From Glandiceps talaboti (Eukaryota > Hemichordata > Enteropneusta > Spengelidae): DNA of 64,000 nt. This document shows, piece after piece, positions 1-12,764 of the stretch (the first letter of the stretch is position 1; every line of letters starts with the position of its first letter). The notes under the pieces are model-generated. The model was not told the origin of the DNA, did no database searches, and saw only the letters and a program-made list of their open reading frames with translations. The stretch is from assembly GCF_964340395.1 (NCBI RefSeq), contig NC_135556.1:2175001-2239000 (forward strand), written 5' to 3'. A program made the translations under genes and the position numbers.

Positions 1-421
1 CAAGTAAAATGGCCTTTAAATGCGTTTTATACGCACTTCCCCAACTTTATAGTCCATAACTAACATGTGGCAGTATGAAAGTGTTATAGAGCATGACAAG
101 AGTAAAACGTGGAACTATATATCTTAGCTTATAGAAAATACCAGTTAATTTACATAATGTTTCCTTTGTGTGCAAAATATGCTGCCGCCAAGACAGATTG
201 TTGTGAAGACGAATTCCAATGAAAGATGTACAATCAACCTCCTTTAAAAGCGTATCATCTAGAGTAATTGAACCAGTGACTGAATGTTTACTTTGTTTAC
301 TCTTAATCACCATATACTCGGTTTTGCTAGCGTTAATGGTCAGTTTTTTATGAGTGTGTATGAGTATGTAGTGTTGTATGTAGTGTTGTATGTAGTGTTG
401 TATGTATGTGTTTATGTGCAT
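1..421 (-). pseudogene. LINE reverse transcriptase C-terminal fragment
   Basis: Read on the minus strand, this encodes the region just after the catalytic core of a non-LTR reverse transcriptase. It shows an ASKTEYMVIKSK segment (the usual lysine-rich strand after the active site), a SFIGIRLHNNLSW segment (the typical 'LGI.ld..L.W..Hi' block), and the 'LYKLR..lP...L..LY..fi.P...Y' block. A stop codon follows close to the window edge, and similar sequence then resumes (SWGSAYKTHLKA), so the copy is dead. It continues off the left edge. The family is inferred from motifs only; the exact clade (L2/CR1/Jockey-like) is not resolved. Confidence 0.75.
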
Positions 422-1076
422 AATGTGGATATGAGTATATTAATGTTCGTTTTCCCGTGTATCTCACCTCACCATACTTTAAGACATTTAGTCACATAAA
501 AAATATCTCATTCTTGTATGAATTGCGTAAAAAGAAATAAAAACATTAATTAACTGTTACTACATTTCTGATCCGAAAGCATTATCTATGGATTATGGCT
601 ATCGTGCTATGTAGTATACAGTACACCCCCCCCCCCCTCACTTACTGTATTTTGGGGATAGCAATTGTATGGTACATGATATTAAAATAACAGTTTCAAT
701 CAACTTTAGTGTCCATAGACAATACGAGATTTCTTTACAAATATATGTGAGGTTTGCAAGAAGAGGTCTCACATTGGGTTGTAACATGTACTTGGAGATA
801 CTTAGCCAGTAGGGTTTCCCTTCAATCTTGATTTTGGGAAGAAAAAGCATCCCCATGATTGCTAGTTTCCCCCTACCATGATGAGCACTTCTTTGAAAAT
901 ATGGATATGTAGGAGACCATTTAGAGGCATACAGTTGCAATCCACAAACATTATTGAAAGCCATAGACTACTTCAATATTGTCTTCAGTGCCCCGATTTC
1001 ACTCTCAGCACATTAATACATGGTCATATAGTCTACATTTTAACTTATTCACTTTTTTTCGACTGCTTCATAATTA
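422..1076. other. intergenic or intronic, no gene recognised
   Basis: This stretch holds a short poly-C run near 626-637 and an open minus-strand stretch at 638-964 with no recognisable domain. It probably belongs to an intron or flank of the LDLa gene to its right. Confidence 0.4.
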
Positions 1077-1450
<374 letters not shown>

Positions 1451-1530
1451 GCCCATCCCATTTTCTCCTCAGGCCTCTCCTGTGGTAAATTCTGCTTGCT
1501 CCCTAAATCTCTGAAGGTATTCTTTTTCAG

Positions 1531-1653
1531 AGGGTTACTGTTTTCCATGTGTTAACGACTCAGATTCGATGTGTATACATCACAGTCTTACATGTGACGG
1601 TGTTAAAAACTGTATTAATGGTAGTGATGAAGACGTGTTGGGTCCATGTAGAG
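1531..1653 (+). CDS. LDL-receptor class A exon of a membrane protein
   Basis: This is an exon between a pyrimidine-rich acceptor (tctttttcag) and a donor (G|gtatgt). It is 123 bases, phase 1 at both ends, the usual phase for shuffled extracellular modules. It encodes one LDLa domain with six cysteines and the calcium-binding signature [15 protein letters not shown]. The consensus aspartate in 'DC.DGSDE' is asparagine here, which may weaken calcium binding. Splicing to 2528 keeps the frame. LDLa modules bind lipoproteins or protein ligands in receptors such as LRPs and NETO-type CUB/LDLa proteins. The remaining ectodomain exons are not in the window, so the family is undetermined. Confidence 0.8.
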
Positions 1654-1758
1654 GTATGTATTTCGTACAAGTTGGATATGCAAGGCTGTCGTTAGAAGAG
1701 AGGAAATTGCATTTATCATTAAGGTGGAAATTAAATTACTGACAGCCAGCTTCCCATC

Positions 1759-1896
<138 letters not shown>

Positions 1897-2527
1897 AAAT
1901 GTGTGATCAATTCGAAAGGTTCTTGAAATCAATAGCGGTGACCAATTTTGGACAACTTTACTGATGTGAAAACCAAGCGTTCAGTGTTTATAGACTAGCT
2001 GTATTTGATGTGGTAGGGTTAGGCAAGTGAATATGAGTTATAGTGGTGCCTTTGTTTTTGCGTTTATAATCACCCGGTAATCGTAAACGCCGGGCGTCGT
2101 CAAACAAAAACATCGCCATGATGTAAGTACAATTAAACTAAAGCGCCATCCAATAGCTTATGATGTTGCAACAAAAGTTTTAGTTTCAAGTTGTCTTAGT
2201 TAGGGAGACCTTTTTCTTTCTATCTTAGTTAGGGAGACCTTTTTCTTTCTATCTTAGTTATGGAATCCCTTTTCTTTCTGTGTTTTTGATGACCCGCTGA
2301 CTCTATATTTCTTCAATCCAGTGAAATAATAAAAAAATCGACACCCTCTACGGCAGGATTAGAAAAATCACAACAACACGTAATGGTAAGATGGTTACAT
2401 CAGAAGCGCGTATCTGAGTGGAAATGGTGAAATTCTGACATTTATTGTCATTTCTAAGTATTTCTAGGTTATTCAAACTTCATGATTGCATAGCACATTA
2501 TGTTTCTTTTATATATCTTACCACCAG
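1897..2527 (+). other. remainder of intron between LDLa and TM exons
   Basis: The intron runs from the donor at 1654 to the acceptor ending at 2527. Near 2195-2280 a 29-base pyrimidine-rich unit (tcttagttagggagacct followed by ttttctttcta) is repeated three times. No other gene is seen. Confidence 0.6.
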
Positions 2528-2910
2528 ATGATATCAGTACATTGGTTGACTTATCAGAAGTCAGGTTAATGATGATAGTTGGTGTGTGTGTCGTTCTCTT
2601 CGTCGCTGTCAGTCTAGTTGTGGGTATCCTCGTAGGATATTTTGTTCATCGTCGTCGGAAGAGCTACGATGTGGAACTACACGACGCTATATCAGTAGAT
2701 AGTATGTACTCTACTGAGATGTCGGAGACCTATTCACGATTTAACAGTATCTCATCGAGGAGTAGACACCTTGCAGACTTAGAAGGACAGGGCTCTACCT
2801 ATTCTACACCCGTAATGACACGGAATCACGCTCTTGCCAATGGAAATGCCATGAAAGAAGAAAGAATAGAATTATCAGAAAATGTTCACGAATACGAACC
2901 GTCGTCGTGA
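2528..2910 (+). CDS. transmembrane and cytoplasmic terminal exon, LDLa protein
   Basis: After the acceptor (cttaccaccag) the frame continues from the LDLa exon. A short acidic juxtamembrane stalk (DDISTLVDLSEVR) leads into a hydrophobic helix (about 24 residues, MMIVGVCVVLFVAVSLVVG), then a stop-transfer HRRRK and a cytoplasmic tail of about 85 residues. The tail is rich in Ser, Tyr and acidic residues (for example SMYSTEMSETYS and VHEYEPSS) and ends at tga 2908-2910. The tyrosines are possible phosphorylation or sorting sites, but no canonical NPxY is seen. It is the 3' end of a type I membrane protein; the name is unknown. Confidence 0.75.
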
Positions 2911-3381
2911 TCTTGAACTTCTGAAAAAGGACAAGACTATGACTAATGTACATCGCTGATCTCGTACTCTTAGCTTGTTATAGAATCCTATATATCAACT
3001 GCATAATTGAAAATATTCATATTAGCTGATTGGTTACAGTGGTGAGTGACTACATACGTCAGACTATCTGCTTATTCAAATGAAGTCTTTATTTAAATAT
3101 GCACGTGTAACGCAAAGCATTGAGTATTATGATTTACATATATTTACATGCTATGTACACATGCATTATAACAATAGTTAATCATGTTACAATGGTTACT
3201 ATAACAAGCTGAGAGTATGAGAGCTATTGGAGCCACAGATCGGTGCCGTAGACAGGCTAGAACATATCTTATGGTGTTTTTTAATTGCTTTGTTGCACTT
3301 GTCATTTTTGTATATGAACTCTAAAACTTTATTTAAATGTGAACATCATATCTGGAAAAATGTGTTTACATCATTGAAGAG
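2911..3381 (+). other. 3' flank of the LDLa gene
   Basis: This is presumably 3' UTR and intergenic DNA. No clear AATAAA signal was picked out close to the stop codon. A small open frame at 3227-3451 runs into the tandem repeat and is not considered coding. Confidence 0.4.
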
Positions 3382-4250
3382 ATTGCTTTACAATGTATCC
3401 AAACGGAACAATTATATTACCGTAGTTGGCGGCCTTTTTGAAATCAGTTAGCTAGATTACTTTGCAATGTATCCAAACGGAACAATTATATTACCCGTAG
3501 TTGGCGGCCTTTTTGAAATCAGATAGCTAGATTACTTTGCAATGTATCCAAACGGAACAATTATATTACCGTAGTTGGCGGCCTTTTTGAAATCAGTTAG
3601 CAAAATTACTTTGCAATGTATCCAAACGGAACAATTATATTACCGTAGTTGGCGGCCTTTTTTAAATCAGTTAGCAAAATTACTTTGCAATGTATCCAAA
3701 CGGAACAATTATATTACCGTAGTTGGCGGCCTTTTTGAAATCAGTTAGCTAGATTACTTTGCAATGTATCCAAACGGAACAATTACCGTAGTTGGCGGCC
3801 TTTTTGAAATCAGTTAGCTAAATTACTTTGCAATGTATCCAAACGGAACAATTATATTACCGTAGTTGGCGGCCTTTTTGAAATCAGTTAGCAAAATTAC
3901 TTTGCAATGTATCCAAACGGAACAATTATATTACCGTAGTTGGCGGCCTTTTTTAAATCAGTTAGCAAAATTACTTTGCAATGTATCCAAACGGAACAAT
4001 TATATTACCGTAGTTGGCGGCCTTTTTTAAATCAGTTAGTTAAATTACTTTGCAATGTATCCAAACGGAACAATTATATTACCGTTGTTGGCGGCCTTTT
4101 TGAAATCAGTTAGCAAAATTACTTTGCAATGTATCCAAACGGAACAATTATATTACCGTAGTTGGTGGCCTTTTTGAAATCAGATAGCTAGATTACTTTG
4201 CAATGTATCCAAACGGAACAATTATATTACCGTAGTTGGCGGCCTTTTTA
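3382..4250. repeat. minisatellite, ~74-bp unit, 12 copies
   Basis: The unit contains TGTATCCAAACGGAACAATT, then an 'accgtagttggcggcc' block, then an 'aaatcagttagc..attactttgca' block. Twelve copies follow each other with about 90-98% identity by eye. One copy near 3780 lacks 'atatt', and variation is concentrated in the 'gaaatcag(t/a)tagct/caaaa' segment. There are no spacers, so it is not CRISPR-like. It lies between the LDLa and Ig genes. Confidence 0.95.
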
Positions 4251-5029
4251 TTATTATTTTATTTTTTTTATATAAAGTAGACAAAATCGTTGTGAATAGC
4301 ATTTATCGCTATATTATATTCTCCCAAAGTTTGTGTAAGGTACATTTGTAATGACAATTAATTCATCATGTTAAATGCATTTTATTGACATCACGAACTA
4401 TGTAGATAATAGTCAATCAATCCTAGAATGTATAATTAGATGACAGTCATTTATACATTTCCTAAATTTCTCGTAATCTTTGACATGGAAACTGTAATTA
4501 AGAGTTTACTTTGATATACAGTGCAAAGTAAATATGTCAGTTGAAAAGGCGGATACGTGAAGAAATTGTCATTTCAGCTATCTATGGCAAAATTCGATCA
4601 GTAAGGAAATTCAAAGCTGCAATGAACTGCGAGGTCGCTCTTTACGAAGCGATGGTTTGCATTATTTGTGTGGGCTTGCCCCGGCTAAGCTTGTGTTGAA
4701 TTTTATATGAACATTTTAATAAAAGGATAGAAGTGGTTGATTTTTGCGTTCATTCCTGACAGGTAGCATGTGAAAAGAAGCGTACGCGCGTATTCCTTAT
4801 TAATATGCATTGATTAAGAAAAATGCCTATTTGTAACCATGACAATACCTAGCATATACGTCAATATTGTTGTTTTGGTAAAAAACACTCCAAACACATT
4901 TGAAATTTACTTTTGACTGTCAGAGGTTTGAAATATACTCTGGAATAATTCAAATATTCAACAACTTGTCATAAAAAGTCTCCTACAGGCTGATTTTGTT
5001 TTATGTTTTATTTAAAAACCATGAAATGC
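4251..5029. other. intergenic, nothing recognised
   Basis: AT-rich DNA without convincing coding potential, motif or repeat on either strand. Confidence 0.5.
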
Positions 5030-5031
5030 CC

Positions 5032-5032
5032 A

Positions 5033-5074
<42 letters not shown>

Positions 5075-5186
5075 GTCTGTCTCTGTTTGTTTGTTTGTCT
5101 GTCAGTCAGCTGTCTGGCTCTATCTACCTGTCTGTTGCTCTGCCTCTGTCTTTCTTTCTCTCTCTCTCTATTCACACACGTCTACA

Positions 5187-5249
<63 letters not shown>
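5032..5249. repeat. (TGTC)n, (CT)n and (ATC)n microsatellites
   Basis: A TGTC run (about 5034-5070), degenerate pyrimidine repeats, and a long pure ATC/CAT trinucleotide run at about 5190-5248. The open frames here are repeat translations. Confidence 0.95.
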
Positions 5250-6087
<838 letters not shown>

Positions 6088-6309
6088 CTAATTTTAGCTA
6101 CTAATGCATATCCTTCCTCCAGAATGAGAAGGATCAAACACCGGTGATATGTGATATCCGCGCATCCTCTTGCAGTAAAATATCGAATAAAAGTGTTTTG
6201 TGATAACTTAAAAGGACCATTAGTCATTGCTGGAGTAGAGCTGTGGGTGTGTTTAGATCTAGGTGCCAACACTTCTATAGACATTTTGTGTGTACATGGT
6301 TTACAAACA

Positions 6310-8022
6310 ATGATGAACTCCAATATATTACTACTGTATAGCCTCGCCCTTTTGGCAGTTACTTCAAGCGGCGTTTTCGGAACACCCTTCTTCGCTAAAG
6401 AACCTCAAGATGTTGAAGCTGTCGAAGGTATGTCAACAGAAGTACGATGTCAGATTGATGGCATAGAGGTGGAAGATATGGCTATCTACAACGTAGTATG
6501 GCAAATGAACACAACATCACACAACTATAAGTATATACGACACGACAACGTAAAGTACATTTACAATCAAAGTTACAACCTAGAAGGAAATCATCGACTG
6601 TTAATCCATGACGTAAACCTGTCAGACCGGGGACATTATAAATGTTTGCTGTATAGAAGTGGAGAATTCGTCATGTGGTCAAGGGCTGCCAATGTTCAAG
6701 TTGTCGCACCACCGTTTCGCCAACAACCATGTGATCAAATTGCGGCACAAGGAGACAATGTCGTGTTACGCTGTCAATTTGATTATATGAACGAAGAGAG
6801 ATTAGAAGTTCATTGGATGAAGGGTGTTTATGCCATTTCGCACCAGTATCAAATTATGAACACCGTTTCTCAGTCGAGATACGCTATTCAAGGTGAAAAG
6901 GGTTCAGGTAGATTTGACTTAGTGATAAATGGCGCAGTTGTCGACGATTCGGGAGAGTTCACCTGTGTCGTCTACAGACGACACCAGCCTCACCTTGTCA
7001 CTCATTCTGTACCGATTACATTATTGGTACTTCATCCAAAGACTGATCAGCCGATTTGTCGAATACTAAATCCTGCTGAAAGCTACAAGGACGGCGATGT
7101 CGTCACAACAGGATGTCTGTCACGGAATAACGGCGGAGAAGTTCAAGTGTCGTGGTTGAAAAATGACGAAGTCCGAAAGGGGACTCCGATACGATCTGGC
7201 GTTTCCGACATTGTGGATCACTGGACTCTTACAGCAGATGACAACGGTGCTGTAATAACGTGTATAGTTGAAAAGCATGGAGAACGCAGTCAGTGCGCTA
7301 TTGCTCCAATCGAAGTGTTGTACGCACCAATAGTAGCCGTGTTGCCACAATCGGTACGTACTGAGAAAGGTGATAGTAAAACTGTCACATGCACAGCTCA
7401 GTCGAACCCCAAAGCGGTACAGTACCAATGGTTTTTGGAAGGGGAGGCTCTCCTTGGAAGTCGTAAATATCAAATATTCAACGTTCGCTTTCTTAATAAC
7501 GTTTTGATCATCACACAAATAGGCAAACCTGACAATACTGAAGCCGTCAATTTTACCTGTACCTGCCATGCTACAAATGGAGTCGGCTCGTCCACAGCAA
7601 AAGTCACCATCGAATCGAGAGTCCACGGATACGATGGGCATACCACAGTATTGGCTTCTACTGCAATAGAAACTAACGACTCCGAACTGATACCGAACCA
7701 AGCATCACAGATGTGTACTACAAAGTCCAATAACGTTACCTTGGCATTCGCTATTGTCATGGCTTGTCTTGCCTTTGTTATTGGAATGATCACAGCCACC
7801 GTAACACATCGTTGCATATTACGCTATCGCAGTAGAAACAAACGAGAATTAAATTCCCTTCTCAGACATAACAACGAACTTGAAGGAGGAAATCGTCTCA
7901 ATACAGCCGACAACAGGAAAGATAACGTAAGTTGTGCCGATGGAAGTATAGTTTACTACAGTAAACACAATGGTAACATGACCAATGAATCTCAACCTAA
8001 GGACATGTACAATCAGAAATGA
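6310..8022 (+). CDS. four-Ig-domain type I membrane receptor, single exon
   Basis: A 570-residue immunoglobulin-superfamily protein. The frame is open from 6151, but I choose the ATG at 6310 because it is followed at once by a good signal peptide (hydrophobic core LLLYSLALLAV, likely cleavage after GVFG). Cysteine pairs mark four Ig domains: C47-C112, C154-C219, C269-C318 and C361-C417. 'DRGHYKC' and 'DSGEFTC' are the usual D-x-G-x-Y/F-x-C strand-F motifs of the first two domains. A stalk leads to a transmembrane helix at about 478-498 and a tail of about 70 residues with IVYYS and a basic start (RCILRYRSRNKR). Several N-x-S/T glycosylation sites are present. The layout resembles nephrin/Kirre/nectin-like adhesion molecules. 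Such ectodomains are normally encoded by several exons; here the whole protein lies in one uninterrupted frame. A retrocopy that kept its frame, or an ancient intronless subfamily, are both possible. Confidence 0.85.
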   Translation: MMNSNILLLYSLALLAVTSSGVFGTPFFAKEPQDVEAVEGMSTEVRCQIDGIEVEDMAIYNVVWQMNTTSHNYKYIRHDNVKYIYNQSYNLEGNHRLLIHDVNLSDRGHYKCLLYRSGEFVMWSRAANVQVVAPPFRQQPCDQIAAQGDNVVLRCQFDYMNEERLEVHWMKGVYAISHQYQIMNTVSQSRYAIQGEKGSGRFDLVINGAVVDDSGEFTCVVYRRHQPHLVTHSVPITLLVLHPKTDQPICRILNPAESYKDGDVVTTGCLSRNNGGEVQVSWLKNDEVRKGTPIRSGVSDIVDHWTLTADDNGAVITCIVEKHGERSQCAIAPIEVLYAPIVAVLPQSVRTEKGDSKTVTCTAQSNPKAVQYQWFLEGEALLGSRKYQIFNVRFLNNVLIITQIGKPDNTEAVNFTCTCHATNGVGSSTAKVTIESRVHGYDGHTTVLASTAIETNDSELIPNQASQMCTTKSNNVTLAFAIVMACLAFVIGMITATVTHRCILRYRSRNKRELNSLLRHNNELEGGNRLNTADNRKDNVSCADGSIVYYSKHNGNMTNESQPKDMYNQK

Positions 8023-8372
8023 GACTTTTCGTGATCAGAACCAGAAACTCCATAAAAATGTGACGAGGAACATTATATCTTCAGCATATAATACATTGAT
8101 AATTATTTGTCATTATTGCATGAGAATTAGAATTTAATATACACAGAATCTACGAATTTAGGGCTGACTTTTCACGTAAATGTTAAGTGGCCAACTACGT
8201 AATTATTTACATGTATTCTTTATTCTTTACATGTATTGTGACGTAAGCTTATTAAATTTGCTAGTCTAAATGTATTTTGTGACGTACGTGGAGTGCACCT
8301 CGTCGACAAACTCTAGAAACTCTGGGATCGGACCACAGTGACACTATCATTGCTCGAATTGTTGTTTTCCAG
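8023..8372 (+). other. 3' flank of the Ig gene
   Basis: AT-rich sequence, no gene. A convincing splice-acceptor-like string (ttgttgttttccag) ends at 8372, immediately before the 24-bp minisatellite. Confidence 0.5.
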
Positions 8373-11300
8373 TGGAAAATATCACAGAATCCTGTTAGTA
8401 CAATACCACAGAATCCTGCTGGTACAATATCACACAATTCTGCTAGTACAATATCACACAATCCTGCTAGTACAATATCACAGAATCCTGCTGGTACAAT
8501 ATCACACAATTCTGCTAGTACAATATCACAGAATCCTGTTAGTACAATATCACAGAATCCTGTTAGTACAATATCACAGAATCCTGCTAGTACAATATCA
8601 CAGAATCCTGCTAGTACAATATCACAGAATCCTGCTAGTACAATATCACAGAATCCTGCTGGTACAATATCACAGAATCCTGTTAGTACAATATCACAGA
8701 ATCCTGCTGGTACAATATCACAGAATCCTGTTAGTACAATATCACAGAATCCTGTTAGTACAATATCACACAATCCTGTTAGTACAATACCACAGAATCC
8801 TGCTGGTACAATATCACACAATTCTGCTAGTACAATATCACACAATCCTGCTAGTACAATATCACAGAATCCTGCTGGTACAATATCACACAATTCTGCT
8901 AGTACAATATCACAGAATCCTGCTAGTACAATATCACAGAATCCTGCTAGTACAATATCACAGAATCCTGCTGGTACAATATCACAGAATCCTGCTAGTA
9001 CAATATCACACAATCCTGCTAGTACAATATCACAGAATCCTGTTAGTACAATATCACAGAATCCTGTTAGTACAATATCACAGAATCCTGCTAGTACAAT
9101 ATCACAGAATCCTGCTAGTACAATATCACAGAATCCTGCTGGTACAATATCACAGAATCCTGTTAGTACAATATCACAGAATCCTGCTAGTACAATATCA
9201 CACAATCCTGCTAGTACAATATCACAGAATCCTGCTAGTACAATATCACAGAATCCTGTTAGTACAATATCACACAATCCTGCTGGTACAATATCACAGA
9301 ATCCTGCTGGTACAATATCACAGAATCCTGCTGGTACAATATCACAGAATCCTGTTAGTACAATATCACAGAATCCTGTTAGTACAATATCACAGAATCC
9401 TGCTGGTACAATATCACAGAATCCTGCTAGTACAATATCACAGAATCCTGTTAGTACAATATCACAGAATCCTGCTGGTACAATATCACAGAATCCTGTT
9501 AGTACAATATCACAGAATCCTGCTAGTACAATATCACAGAATCCTGCTAGTACAATATCACACAATCCTGCTAGTACAATATCACAGAATCCTGTTAGTA
9601 CAATATCACAGAATCCTGCTAGTACAATATCACACAATCCTGCTAGTACAATATCACAGAATCCTGTTAGTACAATATCACAGAATCCTGTTAGTACAAT
9701 ATCACAGAATCCTGTTAGTACAATATCACAGAATCCTGCTAGTACAATATCACAGAATCCTGTTAGTACAATATCACAGAATCCTGCTGGTACAATATCA
9801 CACAATCCTGCTAGTACAATATCACAGAATCCTGTTAGTACAATATCACAGAATCCTGCTAGTACAATATCACACAATCCTGCTAGTACAATATCACAGA
9901 ATCCTGTTAGTACAATATCACAGAATCCTGCTAGTACAATATCACACAATCCTGCTAGTACAATATCACAGAATCCTGTTAGTACAATACCACAGAATCC
10001 TGCTAGTACAATATCACAGAATCCTGCTAGTACAATATCACAGAATCCTGTTAGTACAATATCACAGAATCCTGCTAGTACAATATCACAGAATCCTGTT
10101 AGTACAATATCACAGAATCCTGTTAGTACAATATCACAGAATCCTGCTAGTACAATATCACAGAATCCTGCTAGTACAATATCACACAATCCTGCTAGTA
10201 CAATATCACAGAATCCTGTTAGTACAATACCACAGAATCCTGCTAGTACAATATCACAGAATCCTGCTGGTACAATATCACAGAATCCTGCTAGTACAAT
10301 ATCACACAATCCTGCTAGTACAATATCACAGAATCCTGTTAGTACAATATCACAGAATCCTGTTAGTACAATATCACAGAATCCTGCTGGTACAATATCA
10401 CAGAATCCTGCTAGTACAATATCACAGAATCCTGCTAGTACAATATCACACAATCCTGCTAGTACAATATCACACAATCCTGCTAGTACAATATCACACA
10501 ATCCTGCTGGTACAATATCACACAATCCTGCTAGTACAATATCACAGAATCCTGCTAGTACAATATCACACAATCCTGCTAGTACAATATCACACAATCC
10601 TGCTGGTACAATATCACAGAATCCTGCTAGTACAATATCACACAATCCTGCTGGTACAATATCACAGAATCCTGTTAGTACAATATCACAGAATCCTGCT
10701 AGTACAATATCACACAATTCTGCTAGTACAATATCACAGAATCCTGCTAGTACAATATCACAGAATCCTGTTAGTACAATATCACAGAATCCTGTTAGTA
10801 CAATATCACAGAATCCTGCTGGTACAATATCACAGAATCCTGTTAGTACAATATCACAGAATCCTGCTAGTACAATATCACAGAATCCTGCTAGTACAAT
10901 ATCACAGAATCCTGCTAGTACAATATCACAGAATCCTGCTGGTACAATATCACAGAATCCTGTTAGTACAATATCACAGAATCCTGCTAGTACAATATCA
11001 CAGAATCCTGTTAGTACAATATCACAGAATCCTGCTAGTACAATATCACAGAATCCTGTTAGTACAATATCACACAATCCTGCTGGTACAATATCACACA
11101 ATCCTGCTGGTACAATATCACAGAATCCTGCTAGTACAATATCACACAATCCTGCTGGTACAATATCACAGAATCCTGTTAGTACAATATCACAGAATCC
11201 TGCTAGTACAATATCACAGAATCCTGCTAGTACAATATCACAGAATCCTGTTAGTACAATATCACAGAATCCTGTTAGTACAATATCACAGAATCCTGCT

Positions 11301-12764
11301 GGTACAATATCACAGAATCCTGTTAGTACAATATCACAGAATCCTGCTAGTACAATATCACAGAATCCTGCTAGTACAATATCACAGAATCCTGCTAGTA
11401 CAATATCACAGAATCCTGTTAGTACAATATCACAGAATCCTGCTAGTACAATATCACAGAATCCTGTTAGTACAATATCACAGAATCCTGCTAGTACAAT
11501 ATCACAGAATCCTGTTAGTACAATATCACACAATCCTGTTAGTACAATATCACAGAATCCTGCTAGTACAATATCACAGAATCCTGCTGGTACAATATCA
11601 CAGAATCCTGCTGGTACAATATCACAGAATCCTGCTAGTACAATATCACAGAATCCTGCTAGTACAATATCACAGAATCCTGCTGGTACAATATCACAGA
11701 ATCCTGTTAGTACAATATCACAGAATCCTGCTAGTACAATATCACAGAATCCTGCTAGTACAATATCACAGAATCCTGCTGGTACAATATCACAGAATCC
11801 TGTTAGTACAATATCACAGAATCCTGTTAGTACAATATCACAGAATCCTGTTAGTACAATATCACAGAATCCTGTTAGTACAATACCACAGAATCCTGCT
11901 GGTACAATATCACAGAATCCTGTTAGTACAATATCACACAATCCTGTTAGTACAATATCACAGAATCCTGCTGGTACAATATCACAGAATCCTGTTAGTA
12001 CAATATCACAGAATCCTGCTAGTACAATATCACAGAATCCTGCTAGTACAATATCACAGAATCCTGTTAGTACAATATCACAGAATCCTGTTAGTACAAT
12101 ACCACACAATCCTGCTAGTACAATATCACACAATCCTGCTAGTACAATATCACACAATCCTGCTAGTACAATATCACAGAATCCTGTTAGTACAATATCA
12201 CAGAATCCTGCTAGTACAATATCACAGAATCCTGCTAGTACAATATCACAGAATCCTGCTAGTACAATATCACAGGATCCTGTTAGTACAATATCACAGA
12301 ATCCTGTTAGTACAATATCACACAATTCTGCTAGTACAATATCACAGAATCCTGTTAGTACAATACCACACAATCCTGCTAGTACAATATCACAGAATCC
12401 TGCTAGTACAATATCACACAATCCTGTTAGTACAATATCACAGAATCCTGCTGGTACAATATCACACAATCCTGCTGGTACAATATCACAGAATCCTGCT
12501 AGTACAATATCACACAATCCTGTTAGTACAATATCACAGAATCCTGCTGGTACAATATCACAGAATCCTGCTGGTACAATATCACAGAATCCTGCTGGTA
12601 CAATATCACACAATCCTGTTAGTACAATATCACAGAATCCTGCTAGTACAATATCACACAATCCTGCTGGTACAATATCACACAATTCTGTTAGTACAAT
12701 ACCACACAATTCTGTTAGTACAATATCACAGAATCCTGTTAGTACAATATACGCTCTATACTAG
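8373..12764 (+). other. possible repeat-encoding exon (ISQNPAST frame), uncertain
   Basis: Starting right after the acceptor-like ttgttgttttccag, a stop-free frame of about 1,463 codons runs through the whole minisatellite and ends at TAG 12762-12764. It encodes Ser/Thr/Pro/Asn-rich octapeptides (ISQNPAST, ISHNPAGT, ISQNPVST), a composition like mucin-type O-glycosylated stalks. There is no ATG at its start, so it would have to be a spliced exon, and no upstream partner exon was found. It is equally likely to be a chance product of a divisible-by-three repeat. Confidence 0.2.
8379..12750. repeat. 24-bp minisatellite, ~182 units
   Basis: About 4.37 kb of head-to-tail 24-mers with no indels: CAATATCACAGAAT followed by CCTGCTAGTA. 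Only a handful of positions vary (AGA/ACA, ATC/ATT, CTA/TTA/CTG, TAT/TAC, AGA/AGG). Because 24 is divisible by three and no unit contains a stop in those frames, at least three frames stay open. Plus frame 1 (8338-12843) reads YHRILLVQ or YHTILLVQ. Plus frame 3 reads ISQNPAST-type Ser/Thr-rich octapeptides. The minus frame (12709-8261) reads CDIVLAGF-type octapeptides. I regard it as a minisatellite; coding is an open question treated in the findings. Confidence 0.95.

Noticed and set aside
638-964. 108-residue minus-strand open frame
   Set aside because: No recognisable domain or splice support; it may be a decayed element but nothing specific could be shown.
7120-7817. Minus-strand frames of 193 and 115 residues
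   Set aside because: They are antisense shadows of the Ig receptor; composition and lack of domains argue against coding.
8261-12709. 1,482-residue minus-strand frame across the 24-bp array (CDIVLAGF repeats)
   Set aside because: Its variants are mostly amino-acid changing (A/T, L/P, F/L, G/E, D/G), it has no domain outside the repeat, and it is a by-product of an indel-free repeat whose unit is divisible by three.
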